Part shown: one piece after another, positions 1 to 7,892 of the stretch | Layout of the letters: each line of letters opens with the position of its first letter | Numbering within the stretch: position 1 is the stretch's first letter | DNA from: Ignavibacteria bacterium | GTDB taxonomy: Bacteria; Bacteroidota; Ignavibacteria; OLB7 | Assembly (NCBI GenBank): GCA_020635205.1 | Contig: JACKAE010000003.1 | Span: forward strand, 434,001 to 498,000 | Length of the DNA: 64,000 nt | Direction of reading: 5' to 3' | Made by a program: the position numbers and the translations under genes | Notes under the pieces: generated by a model | The model's input: only the letters and a program-made list of their open reading frames with translations | What the model was told of the DNA's origin: nothing | Database searches by the model: none

Positions 1-55
1 CAACACTCAAGAACACAAGGACAACTGTGTCACTTTTAAATCTGTGGAGCACCTG

Positions 56-2212
56 ATGAATATTCACCAATCCATTTACTTACCTGCCCTTATTCTCCTG
101 TCTGCCTGTTTTAGCTTGCTGCCCATATCTCTACAGTCTCAACCAGTATGGGAAGAGTTCGGTGAACTGAGTTTTCCTCGCGGCTTCCACAATGCACATT
201 ACATTGGTAATGGGAAGGTGCTTGTGATGGGTGGGTTCAATTACAGTGAGTCGACTCCGACAGCCACCACTTTGTGTGAATTGATTGATGTCCGCTCAGG
301 AACTGTTGAACCTGCTCATGCCATGCAGGCTCCACATGCCGAAGCGGTCTCCCTTCTTACCCGTGATTCCAACGTCATTGTGGTTAGCGGACTTGCCGCC
401 CAGTTTGAACGGGGTGCATTAACAGGCAATGTCGAAATGTACAATCGTGTTTCCGGAATGTGGACAACGCTCGGAACCCTTAACATCGCACGTCGCCAGC
501 ATGTTGCGGCTTTCATCAGCGATCATGAGATTTTGGTTGTCGGCGGTCGTCATCAGAATCACCAAACAATGGCCGATGCCGAGATATTCGACATCAACAC
601 AGGCAAAAGTCGCACTGCGGCATCCTTCCCGTTCCCAATCAGCACCGCGTCGATGGAGATTGCAAGCAATGGAGACGTTGTTGTGCTGGGAGGGCGGGCG
701 GGCGGAGCAAATAGTGAGCGCAGAGATACCGTTTATCGCTACGACATCCAACGGAATCGTTGGAGCCATTCCGGCAGACTTGAGAAACCGTTGCAGGCTA
801 CCTGTATGCTCAAGCTCTGGGATGGAAGAATAGTCTTGAGTGGCGGATCATATAGCGAAGATCCAATCCGATTCACGAATCTGGTGCAGATGGAGAACAA
901 CGGAGAGTGGCAGACTGTTGGCTCGATGCAAACTGAACGGCAGTGGGGATCGTCCGCGCAATTGGATAATAGTATTGTGTTAACTGGAGGAGGGTATGAC
1001 AACAGGCTTACCGTAATGTCGTCCTGCGACTTCGTTGACGTCAATCGGAACTCAGTGTCACCGGGACCACCTCTGATTCATCAACGATCCTTTCACACAT
1101 TCGTTACCGTACCCAGATGTACTGGATCTGATGGGAACATTCAAGGTGTTGACATTCTCGCTATCGGTGGACGTGCAAGTCTTACTGGATACGACGGGCC
1201 TACATCGATTGAAATTCTCAGGGGAAATTACCTTCCCGGAAGCTGGATTGATGCAGGTCCCGACACAACGATCTGCTCCGGTAATGCAGTCACGCTCGGC
1301 GGAGTTCCCGCCCCGACTTGCGAAAACTGGCAACTGCAATACAGTTGGCAACCTTCGAATGGCCTGAGCTGCCGCAACTGCCTGAATCCGATTGCCTCCC
1401 CGAAACGCACGACGCAATACATACTTACGGCTCGGGACGGCAGCGGAAACCAGTGGTTCGACACTGTTGTTGTCACGATAGCTCCCGACTCAATTCATTC
1501 CCACATCCCCACGAACATTACTGGCATTCATGGCGAGCTTATTGAACTCCCCATTTTTTTGGACGACTCCATTGACACGAAACTGCTGGAGAACAGCGAA
1601 CTTCATTTGCGATACGACCCAATGATGATGCACCCTGTAACTCCTATCTTGCTTGAAGGTGGAATTCTTGACGGCTGGAACGTCAAAGTTGTGAGCGACT
1701 ATGCCGGTCAGTTAACGATCCGGCTTGAGGCAGGCAACAACGCCCTCTTTGTTCATTCGAACGGTTTATTGCTGCGCATAACAATGGCAACCTATATCGA
1801 TGGAAGTTATGAGCTTCCGTTGCCTGACTCAGCATCCATCCCATTTGAACTCGATTTGCTCTCCTTCGATTGCGTCGAAGTCATCTGCAAGCCAGGTTTT
1901 GTCGTTCTTGGCGATCAAGCAACCAGCAGTGCTCCTTTGGAGACCGAGGTGTCGTTCGGACTTCGGAGCACAGGAGCGAATCCGTTCCATGGCAAAACCG
2001 AACTCCGGTTTGAGCTGGCGAATACATCTCACACGGTGCTTACGGTTTACGATATGTTGGGAATAGAAGTAATGCGCCTTGTTGACGAACGGATGGAACA
2101 GGGAGAGCACATTGTAGAGTGGGACGCATCAAATCTTCCACAAGGAGTCTACCTGTGTCAGCTCTCCTCCAACGGAAGGAACGATTCGAGGCTTGTCGTT
2201 TTGAAGAAGTAG
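56..2212 (+). CDS. Secreted kelch-propeller protein with T9SS sorting tail
   Basis: Probably an exported or cell-surface protein of 718 aa. A hydrophobic signal peptide covers about residues 1-28. Six kelch-like strands follow between about residues 45 and 390 (VLVMGG, ILVVGG, VVVLGG, IVLSGG, IVLTGG, ILAIGG), then an Ig-like region near 400-470 with a Cys pair (SCRNC), a cohesin-like beta region near 490-620, and a C-terminal sandwich of about 75 aa with YDMLG and GVYLCQL, the form of a type IX secretion signal. I chose ATG 56 rather than GTG 44 because GGAG at 46-49 sits 6 nt before it. Ligand unknown; the kelch fold suggests binding rather than catalysis. Confidence 0.85.
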   Translation: MNIHQSIYLPALILLSACFSLLPISLQSQPVWEEFGELSFPRGFHNAHYIGNGKVLVMGGFNYSESTPTATTLCELIDVRSGTVEPAHAMQAPHAEAVSLLTRDSNVIVVSGLAAQFERGALTGNVEMYNRVSGMWTTLGTLNIARRQHVAAFISDHEILVVGGRHQNHQTMADAEIFDINTGKSRTAASFPFPISTASMEIASNGDVVVLGGRAGGANSERRDTVYRYDIQRNRWSHSGRLEKPLQATCMLKLWDGRIVLSGGSYSEDPIRFTNLVQMENNGEWQTVGSMQTERQWGSSAQLDNSIVLTGGGYDNRLTVMSSCDFVDVNRNSVSPGPPLIHQRSFHTFVTVPRCTGSDGNIQGVDILAIGGRASLTGYDGPTSIEILRGNYLPGSWIDAGPDTTICSGNAVTLGGVPAPTCENWQLQYSWQPSNGLSCRNCLNPIASPKRTTQYILTARDGSGNQWFDTVVVTIAPDSIHSHIPTNITGIHGELIELPIFLDDSIDTKLLENSELHLRYDPMMMHPVTPILLEGGILDGWNVKVVSDYAGQLTIRLEAGNNALFVHSNGLLLRITMATYIDGSYELPLPDSASIPFELDLLSFDCVEVICKPGFVVLGDQATSSAPLETEVSFGLRSTGANPFHGKTELRFELANTSHTVLTVYDMLGIEVMRLVDERMEQGEHIVEWDASNLPQGVYLCQLSSNGRNDSRLVVLKK

Positions 2213-2369
2213 TCGGGGCTTGATCGAGCAAACAAACCACAGTCCCAATTGATTGAAGTACTCTCTACTCTGTTTAGTCGAGGCCTGTACCTTTGGTGCA
2301 AGCCCTCTGCTTTGAGGGACTCATGCTCCTCGGCATAGTTCCCCATGATGCCTTTTTCAATCGGGGCGG

Positions 2370-3038
2370 TTATATCTGAAGCCGTGACACAATCGGTTCC
2401 TCAATATCTCTTGAATTCTCGAGGATAGCGTGGAGTCCGATTTCAACCCCTGTTGCGGATGTTTCTACCGACATACTTGGAGTTCCCAGATTGTCCGGTA
2501 GTGCTGCAACACTTGGAAGCTGGGGAAGGTGAATCCATCCTGCACGAATCGGCATAGCGTTTAAGCCAATACGGTGAAGGATGCCGTACATTAAATGATT
2601 GCAGCAGAACGTGCCCGCTGCATCCGAGATGTCGGAGGGGATGCCGGAATTTCGCATAGCCTTCACAATGGCACGAACAGGCAGTGTCGAGTAGTATGCA
2701 GCAGGACCATCGGGAACTGTCAGCCGCCCCTGCAGGGAGCACCCGTTGTTGTCGGCGAGACCGTATCTCGTCGAGTCGTTCAGGTTCTGGGCGATTCGCT
2801 CGACGGTGATGACCGCACGTCCTGGATATTCACCCATCATAACCACAACGTCCGGTTCAGTTTCGACAATTGAGGACCACACGAAGTCGATACATTCGAA
2901 AAAGTTATTCGGGACGATGCGCGCAATGACCTCCGATCCATCGAACTGTTTACCGTCAAGCTTACGCGCTACCGATTCTGCCGGGTTGTCCGGTGTATTT
3001 CCATACGATTCGAATCCTGTTAAAAGTATCTTCGCCAT
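2370..3038 (-). CDS. pcp: Pyroglutamyl-peptidase I (peptidase C15)
   Basis: Cytosolic cysteine peptidase that removes N-terminal pyroglutamate from peptides. At 222 aa it has the normal length for the family. The opening KILLTGFESYG, the central VERIAQN and the AGTFCCN and GWIHLPQLP segments are diagnostic. By alignment to the family the catalytic triad would be Glu80, Cys146 and His170. A GAGGT-like Shine-Dalgarno site lies just upstream of the start on the minus strand. It stands alone, converging with the secreted protein to its left and divergent from the small HTH gene to its right, so its context says little beyond peptide recycling. Confidence 0.93.
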   Translation of the reverse strand: MAKILLTGFESYGNTPDNPAESVARKLDGKQFDGSEVIARIVPNNFFECIDFVWSSIVETEPDVVVMMGEYPGRAVITVERIAQNLNDSTRYGLADNNGCSLQGRLTVPDGPAAYYSTLPVRAIVKAMRNSGIPSDISDAAGTFCCNHLMYGILHRIGLNAMPIRAGWIHLPQLPSVAALPDNLGTPSMSVETSATGVEIGLHAILENSRDIEEPIVSRLQI

Positions 3039-3312
3039 ACTCTTACCTCTGCGTTATCGTGTGCTCTCTACCAACCCGCATCCCCGGCGCAAAACATGCG
3101 CGATCCATTTCCTCAAACTTTACTCCGTAAGATTCGCACGCAGGATGAATTCCAAGACCTCGATTCAGCCGGAAAAGCATGAGGATAATGAACCTGCGCC
3201 CTCAATAGTTAAGGAGGAGAGTTCTTGTTCCGCACATATCACTGAAAGGATGGAAGAATTTAGCGAATCGGATTGTAGTTCCCTTCTATTCATAAACTCT
3301 ATAGGTTTTCAT

Positions 3313-3582
3313 ATGAACGTTATCTGCATTGAAGAAGAAGCATTCTATCTGCTAATCGAACAAGTCGTCATGCGTTTACAGGCAATGCAAAGTGTGATGG
3401 CAACGAAGTGGATCGACACGGAAGAAGCGATGCGCTTGCTGAATATTAAATCGAAAACGACGCTGCAAGAGTACCGCGATCGGGGGAAAATCCGATTTTC
3501 CCAACCCCGCAAGCGGGTTATTCTGTACGACCGTGATTCCATCCATGCTTTTCTCGAAGAGAATGCGCGGGAGACGTTTTAG
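3313..3582 (+). CDS. Small excisionase-type helix-turn-helix protein
   Basis: 89-aa DNA-binding protein. Residues about 1-30 form a helix (EEEAFYLLIEQVVMRL) typical of small Bacteroidota HTH proteins. Residues 33-80 form a MerR/excisionase-type winged HTH (WIDTEEAMRLLNIKS, then YRDRGKIRFSQPRKRVILYDRDSI). The frame stays open upstream as far as 2746, but that part runs antisense through pcp. The family usually begins at a sequence like MNVICIEEEAF, so I place the start at 3313. No mobile-element genes are adjacent, so it may be a stand-alone regulator. A MITE-like repeat begins 10 bp after the stop. Confidence 0.7.
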   Translation: MNVICIEEEAFYLLIEQVVMRLQAMQSVMATKWIDTEEAMRLLNIKSKTTLQEYRDRGKIRFSQPRKRVILYDRDSIHAFLEENARETF

Positions 3583-3591
3583 CGATGGGCA

Positions 3592-3889
3592 GTATATATA
3601 CTCCCGGACAATCGGTTTGCGAGAGAATGTACTATACTCTCGGGTGAAGAAAGTGCAAGATGCTCGGAAGGCAATCGGTTGACCGTATTCGGTAGATCCG
3701 ATTCTACGAATCTTGCCTGACTTTTCTCAGTGCGATTCCCTCACCCCCCACCCCTCTCCCATAGTTTGTTCAGGTATTTCGAGAGTTTTCGAAGTGGGAG
3801 AGGGGAACCGAAGCAGAGAGCCTCACCACACCCGACGGGAAGTCGGGTGTTAATAACAAACTCGCAAACTGATTGTCCCCGTGTATATC
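3592..3889. mobile_element. MITE-like element, copy A
   Basis: Non-coding element of about 298 bp. The outer ends are inverted: the left end carries GGACAATCGGTTTGCGAG (3606-3623) and the right end CTCGCAAACTGATTGTCC (3861-3878), matching at 17 of 18 positions, each followed outward by TATA-rich sequence. The core contains a long hairpin (CCCCTCTCCCA ... TGGGAGAGGGG) and a compact one (CACCCGAC, 5-nt loop, GTCGGGTG). Closely related cores are found at 9900-10154 and, inverted, at 15804-16059. Copy A carries an extra end-like sequence (ACTATACTCTCGGG near 3631) inside its left terminus. No transposase gene is visible, so mobility is inferred from structure and copy number. Confidence 0.75.
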
Positions 3890-4075
3890 AAGTCTAATAG
3901 AAGCAAAGAGTAACCCTGAAGATATCCTCTTCTTTCTCTCTACAGATGCGAGAGGAGAGAAGGTATTGAGAGAACCTTTCCACCCGACCTAAAAATCGAA
4001 TGTTACTGAGACTTGGCATCCTTCCTGAACTTCTATCTCAATAGATGCGAGAAGGGGTAAGATGCCGATCCTCCC

Positions 4076-4113
4076 TTTTGAATTTTGAATTTTGAATTTT
4101 TACTTTTGAATTC
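4076..4113. repeat. TTTTGAA-heptamer intergenic repeat overlapping a stop codon
   Basis: AT-rich run of TTTTGAA units followed by a TTTTTACTTTTGAATTC unit. It overlaps the last codons of the amidohydrolase on the minus strand and supplies its IQK-stop ending. Related copies occur in at least a dozen other gaps of this window. Confidence 0.85.
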
Positions 4114-5650
4114 TCCCCTTAACAACCGTCATCACCACCCTCGTTCCCTCTTCAAACGGATCGCCATCCAGCACAACCAGATCAGCATCGCAGCCCGGCT
4201 GTAGGCGGCCTCTGTTTGGGGTTGTAGGAATGCCGAGCGTAGCCCACTCGGTGTAGGCACACAGCGCCTCTTCTCGTAAGATCGTCTGCTCAGGATGCCA
4301 AGCTCCACTCTCAGTTTGGCGCACCGTGAAGGCTCGCAACCCTAACAGTGGGTCGGGTGACTCAATTGGGAAATCGGAGCCACCTAAGAGTGGGAGACCG
4401 AGGTTGCGTAGGTTCTTCCAGCCGTAGGCATAGGTGCAACGCTCCTCCCCGAGCCGAGCCTCGGCCATCTTCGCATCGCTGGTGCAGTGGGTTGGTTGCA
4501 CTGTGGGGATTACTCCGAGCGCGACAAAACGGGAGAGATCATCCGGGTGAACAATTTGGGCGTGCTCGATTCGGAGCAGAGCATCGGAGTAGTTGGGACG
4601 TAGTTTGGCGTAGGCATCGAGCACTAACCGGTTCCCTCCGTCGCCGATGGCGTGTGTGGCAATTCCGTAGCCTGCGGCCAACGGCTCGCGCGACCTCTCA
4701 ACGATCTCCTCAGCCGACATTACTTCTACCCCCACAGTCTCCGGTGCATCGCTGTATGGTTCAAGCAAGAGTGCTCCACGTGAGCCGAGTGCTCCGTCGG
4801 AGAAAAACTTCACGCCGACTGTCTGGAGGTTCGGAGCAAGGGTTGTAGGCTTCGCCACAGCTTTCCACCTCTCTTCGACTCCGTCGAGGAACACCTGACA
4901 GCGAATTTTCATGTCACCCGATTCAGCGATGCGAGTCATCGGTTCTAACCAATCTGGGTGAACGGTCATATCGTGAACTTCAGTGATGCCGTAGCGAAGA
5001 CATTCCTCAACACCGTAGCGATACCACCGTGCAATCTGTTCTGGCGTTGACTCGGGCATACTCCCCTCTATCAACTTCACCCCCGAATCAATTAGGATGC
5101 CGGTCGGTTCACCACGTTCGTTTATCAGAATCTCTCCCCCCTCGATCTTCCCTCCCCCCTCAAGTCCGGCAGCCTTCAACCCAGCACTGTTCACCCAAAC
5201 TGCGTGGGTGTCGATTCGGTAGAGGGCAACGGGATTCTGTGGTGCAACTCTGTCGAGGGCAAAGCGATTGAAGTTCTGAAGATCATTCCACCCTTCCTGA
5301 TTCCACCCAAACCCAATCACCCACTCTCCTGACGTTCTCTTCCTAACTTCTTCTCCAGTTAGCCTTACGCACTCTTCGGCTGAGCGGCTCCCCCGCAGGT
5401 CAATTCGCTCGGCCATCATTCCTGGCCCTATCAGATGACAGTGCGTGTCGACGAAGCCGGGAAGAATCTGGGCACGTTTCGGTAGGGGTACTTCAACGCC
5501 ATCCAGAATGAGTCGTGCAAACTCAGACTGCGCAACAGAGGCAATGCAAGTATTCTCGATAGAAACAATCATTGGGAAATTTACGAGTAAGGTTGGAACA
5601 GAAAACATTCCTTCCATTGTTGAGGGAGAAAGGAAGGTTCGTAGATTCAT
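4100..5650 (-). CDS. Metal-dependent amidohydrolase, YtcJ-like (amidohydrolase 3 family)
   Basis: Predicted cytosolic hydrolase of amide or related bonds; substrate unknown. Length 516 aa. The metal-binding HCH is His70/His72 in GFVDTHCHLIG. Further family signatures are KFFSDGALGSRGA, ATHAIGDGGNR, RIEHAQIVHPDD and the late GGSDFPIESPDPL with the catalytic-type Asp. The start is uncertain: no Shine-Dalgarno site precedes 5650, and Met12 (5617) or Met15 (5608) would begin nearer the usual strand LLVNFPMIV. The last residues IQK and the stop lie inside an intergenic heptamer repeat, so the original C-terminus may have been replaced. Divergent from the LuxR gene, with 112 bp between. Confidence 0.88.
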   Translation of the reverse strand: MNLRTFLSPSTMEGMFSVPTLLVNFPMIVSIENTCIASVAQSEFARLILDGVEVPLPKRAQILPGFVDTHCHLIGPGMMAERIDLRGSRSAEECVRLTGEEVRKRTSGEWVIGFGWNQEGWNDLQNFNRFALDRVAPQNPVALYRIDTHAVWVNSAGLKAAGLEGGGKIEGGEILINERGEPTGILIDSGVKLIEGSMPESTPEQIARWYRYGVEECLRYGITEVHDMTVHPDWLEPMTRIAESGDMKIRCQVFLDGVEERWKAVAKPTTLAPNLQTVGVKFFSDGALGSRGALLLEPYSDAPETVGVEVMSAEEIVERSREPLAAGYGIATHAIGDGGNRLVLDAYAKLRPNYSDALLRIEHAQIVHPDDLSRFVALGVIPTVQPTHCTSDAKMAEARLGEERCTYAYGWKNLRNLGLPLLGGSDFPIESPDPLLGLRAFTVRQTESGAWHPEQTILREEALCAYTEWATLGIPTTPNRGRLQPGCDADLVVLDGDPFEEGTRVVMTVVKGRIQK

Positions 5651-5762
5651 GGCGAAAGTTTAGAATTTGTAGCTGAGAAGGCAGCACAACATAACCTTCC
5701 AACGTGTTGGGTTGCCGGGCATATCAATTTCACATTGTTGTTCACATAGTTGACAGGTTTTC

Positions 5763-6815
5763 ATGGCTGGTCGAAAACGTCTGGAGATTACGGAAAGCTC
5801 TGAGCAACTCCGTGTTGCGCGCATTAGAAATAGAGGGAAATCTGGAGATCAGATTCTTGAGCTTCTCATCCACCTCAAAGAACATCCATCCCACAGCATC
5901 AAGGAAGTATCGCACCACTTCAGCTTGTCGGAGCGAACAATCTACCGTTGGCTCCGCTCGTATCGAGAGCATGGTCTCGACAAATTGCTTGCCGAGTCGA
6001 ACACAACGCCTCCAAGCTCAGTTGTGGCAGCTCTACCGAGTAGTTCTGAAACGAGGGAGTGGTCTGGTAGCATCCCAACGAGAGTCCGCTCATTCCTAAA
6101 CCAACTGCCAATTACCACCGATACAATCGAATGGTGTAGAACGTTCAAGACATTACTACGTGAGTTTTTTGACGATGTCGATCAAGTCGTCATCAACCTC
6201 CGGACAACCATTGACCTTGTCAACCCGGCCAGTAATCGTCCGGGACAGATTCACCGGCAATCACTTTTTCCTCACAAGGCTGAGAAGAAGGAGATTTCAA
6301 TTTTGCATGACTCTGATAAGGAGGAGAAGTGGGAGCAGATTTACGAAGAGGGAATCCGCAATGGTTTTCCGGCAGAGTTATATCGGGAACCAGTTGGATT
6401 TGACTACTACTATCAAACCACCGGTTCATACATCGGCACGATTATTCTCTTCAGCAAACGGGAACGTCCTCCTCTCTCCACAGAGACAATCACGTTGATG
6501 GAAGAGCTTCGTCCTTTCCTCCTCTTTATCCTCTCCGACCACATTGCACGCCACCGAATGGCTCACCCTGAAGACGTTCTCTTTCGTGACCTTGTGTCGC
6601 GAATCAACAACGATGCACACCTCTCACAACGCGAGCAGGAGATTCTGATGCTCTTGGTGTTAGCCTACAGTTACGATGAGATTGCTGCGACCCTCTTTAT
6701 CTCGGTAAAGACTGTGGAATCTCACATTCAGGCAATCTACCGGAAGATTGGAGTGCAAAACCTGAAGGAGGTCTTCGCCCGATACGTCACCCCTCGCCTC
6801 TTCTTTCTTGAGTAG
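5763..6815 (+). CDS. Transcription regulator with two HTH domains (N-terminal wHTH, C-terminal LuxR)
   Basis: 350 aa. About residues 28-75 form a transposase-like winged HTH (HSIKEVSHHFSLSERTIYRWLRSYREHG). Residues 90-280 are an unassigned alpha/beta sensor-like region. The last ~64 residues form a LuxR/GerE HTH (LSQREQEILMLL ... YDEIAATLFISVKTVESHIQAIYRKIGV). No response-regulator receiver is present, so it is not a classical two-component regulator. Two DNA-binding domains in one chain are unusual; the protein could bridge two sites. It sits upstream of two exported Cys-rich proteins and may regulate them, which is inference. Autoregulation is possible through the 112-bp gap shared with the amidohydrolase. 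Confidence 0.82.
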   Translation: MAGRKRLEITESSEQLRVARIRNRGKSGDQILELLIHLKEHPSHSIKEVSHHFSLSERTIYRWLRSYREHGLDKLLAESNTTPPSSVVAALPSSSETREWSGSIPTRVRSFLNQLPITTDTIEWCRTFKTLLREFFDDVDQVVINLRTTIDLVNPASNRPGQIHRQSLFPHKAEKKEISILHDSDKEEKWEQIYEEGIRNGFPAELYREPVGFDYYYQTTGSYIGTIILFSKRERPPLSTETITLMEELRPFLLFILSDHIARHRMAHPEDVLFRDLVSRINNDAHLSQREQEILMLLVLAYSYDEIAATLFISVKTVESHIQAIYRKIGVQNLKEVFARYVTPRLFFLE

Positions 6816-6830
6816 TGAACCTTCGCACCT

Positions 6831-6862
6831 ATTCATGACATCCGAGAACAGATTCATGACAT
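6831..6862. promoter_or_regulatory. Paired ATTCATGACAT direct repeats
   Basis: The 11-mer ATTCATGACAT occurs at 6831-6841 and 6852-6862, exactly 21 bp apart (two helical turns), between the LuxR-type gene and the next exported gene. Nine bases of it recur at 9812-9820 after the 623-aa gene. Spacing of this kind suits a dimeric DNA-binding protein, but no binding is shown. Confidence 0.3.
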
Positions 6863-7029
6863 ACACCCTCTGGAATTCAGGGTTTCCCCCGATTTAGTTA
6901 GAAGAAGGAGTATCCTATCTTGTTGATAGGTCTGGATGTGGCTAAATCAGTACTCGTTAGTATGGTGAGAAGCATCCATTCCCCCCTATTGAGAGTTCAA
7001 AAACTGGATAGCTTTTTCTACGAAGTACG

Positions 7030-7623
7030 ATGAGACTCCTCATACTCTACATCTTCGCCGGTACACTGCTTGTACCCAAAACTCAGGGACAGACGCCATC
7101 GTGTACTTCACATCCCACTGACCCAGGCGCGCAATTCCTCAATAGCTTTGTTCTCACTGTCACGATCTCCTCGGGAAGCTCTTTCTTCTCGGACAACACA
7201 AATTGCCAGTCACACAACGAAGTCTGCGTCTGGTTAATGTCGGACGGAAGCCAGGACTACGTTGTTGACGTAGCACATACCACCTTTACAGGAGAGTGTG
7301 GGGAGGTCGACCTAACCCCACTGAGCAACCTTCTCGACCTTATCTCCTCAGCCGCTGTTGAGGAGGGCATAATCCTCGGATATCCCCCCTGCACTGGCAC
7401 GACTTCCTCAACCGATACTGTTGAAGTGTTAACAACATCCTGTGCCGAGCGAAGTGGAACCGGAGCTGGAACCACATTCGATGCCTGCGATAGTATCTGG
7501 TGCAAACGAGTATACGAAGTGAAGTGTATTGAGGGAGTTCCTACCGTTACCGAGTTGCCCGGAGTCAACTCGAACTGTACGGGAACCCCAAGCTCTTGCG
7601 AAGAAGGATGTGGTGATACTTAG
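7030..7623 (+). CDS. Exported cysteine-rich protein, unknown function
   Basis: 197 aa with a signal peptide (MRLLILYIFAGTLLV, probable cleavage near TQGQ at about residue 23). The mature part has 12 cysteines in about 175 residues, many within short spacings (CDSIWC, SCEEGC), suggesting several disulfides and an extracytoplasmic fold. No type IX tail and no lipobox. I do not recognise a family. It lies 214 bp after the LuxR-type regulator and 269 bp before a larger exported protein that is also Cys-containing. The three may form a regulated secretion group, though the spacing argues against one tight operon. Confidence 0.65.
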   Translation: MRLLILYIFAGTLLVPKTQGQTPSCTSHPTDPGAQFLNSFVLTVTISSGSSFFSDNTNCQSHNEVCVWLMSDGSQDYVVDVAHTTFTGECGEVDLTPLSNLLDLISSAAVEEGIILGYPPCTGTTSSTDTVEVLTTSCAERSGTGAGTTFDACDSIWCKRVYEVKCIEGVPTVTELPGVNSNCTGTPSSCEEGCGDT

Positions 7624-7892
7624 AGCTCACAGCTTTCAATAACCCCCACACCACAAAAACGAGAGTCGTAACTGGTATAGATAACTCAGAAGAATTAATA
7701 CAGAGGGAACTAAATAGAAGCACAACCAACGTGCAGGCTATCGATTGGGTTTTTCCAGCAGCAGTTCTTGTTGAGCATTCGTGTGGTAGTGGAACCACCA
7801 CTTCGTCTGCCAGGCTTGAGCAGGTTCCATAGAGGAGAAGCCCCCCATAAGAGCCTTGCAGATTTTTCACACAATCCTTTAGGAGATTTAGG

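Noticed and set aside
2746..3312. Long N-terminal extension of the small HTH gene
   Set aside because: It runs antisense through pcp, and the short form starts with the sequence typical of the family.
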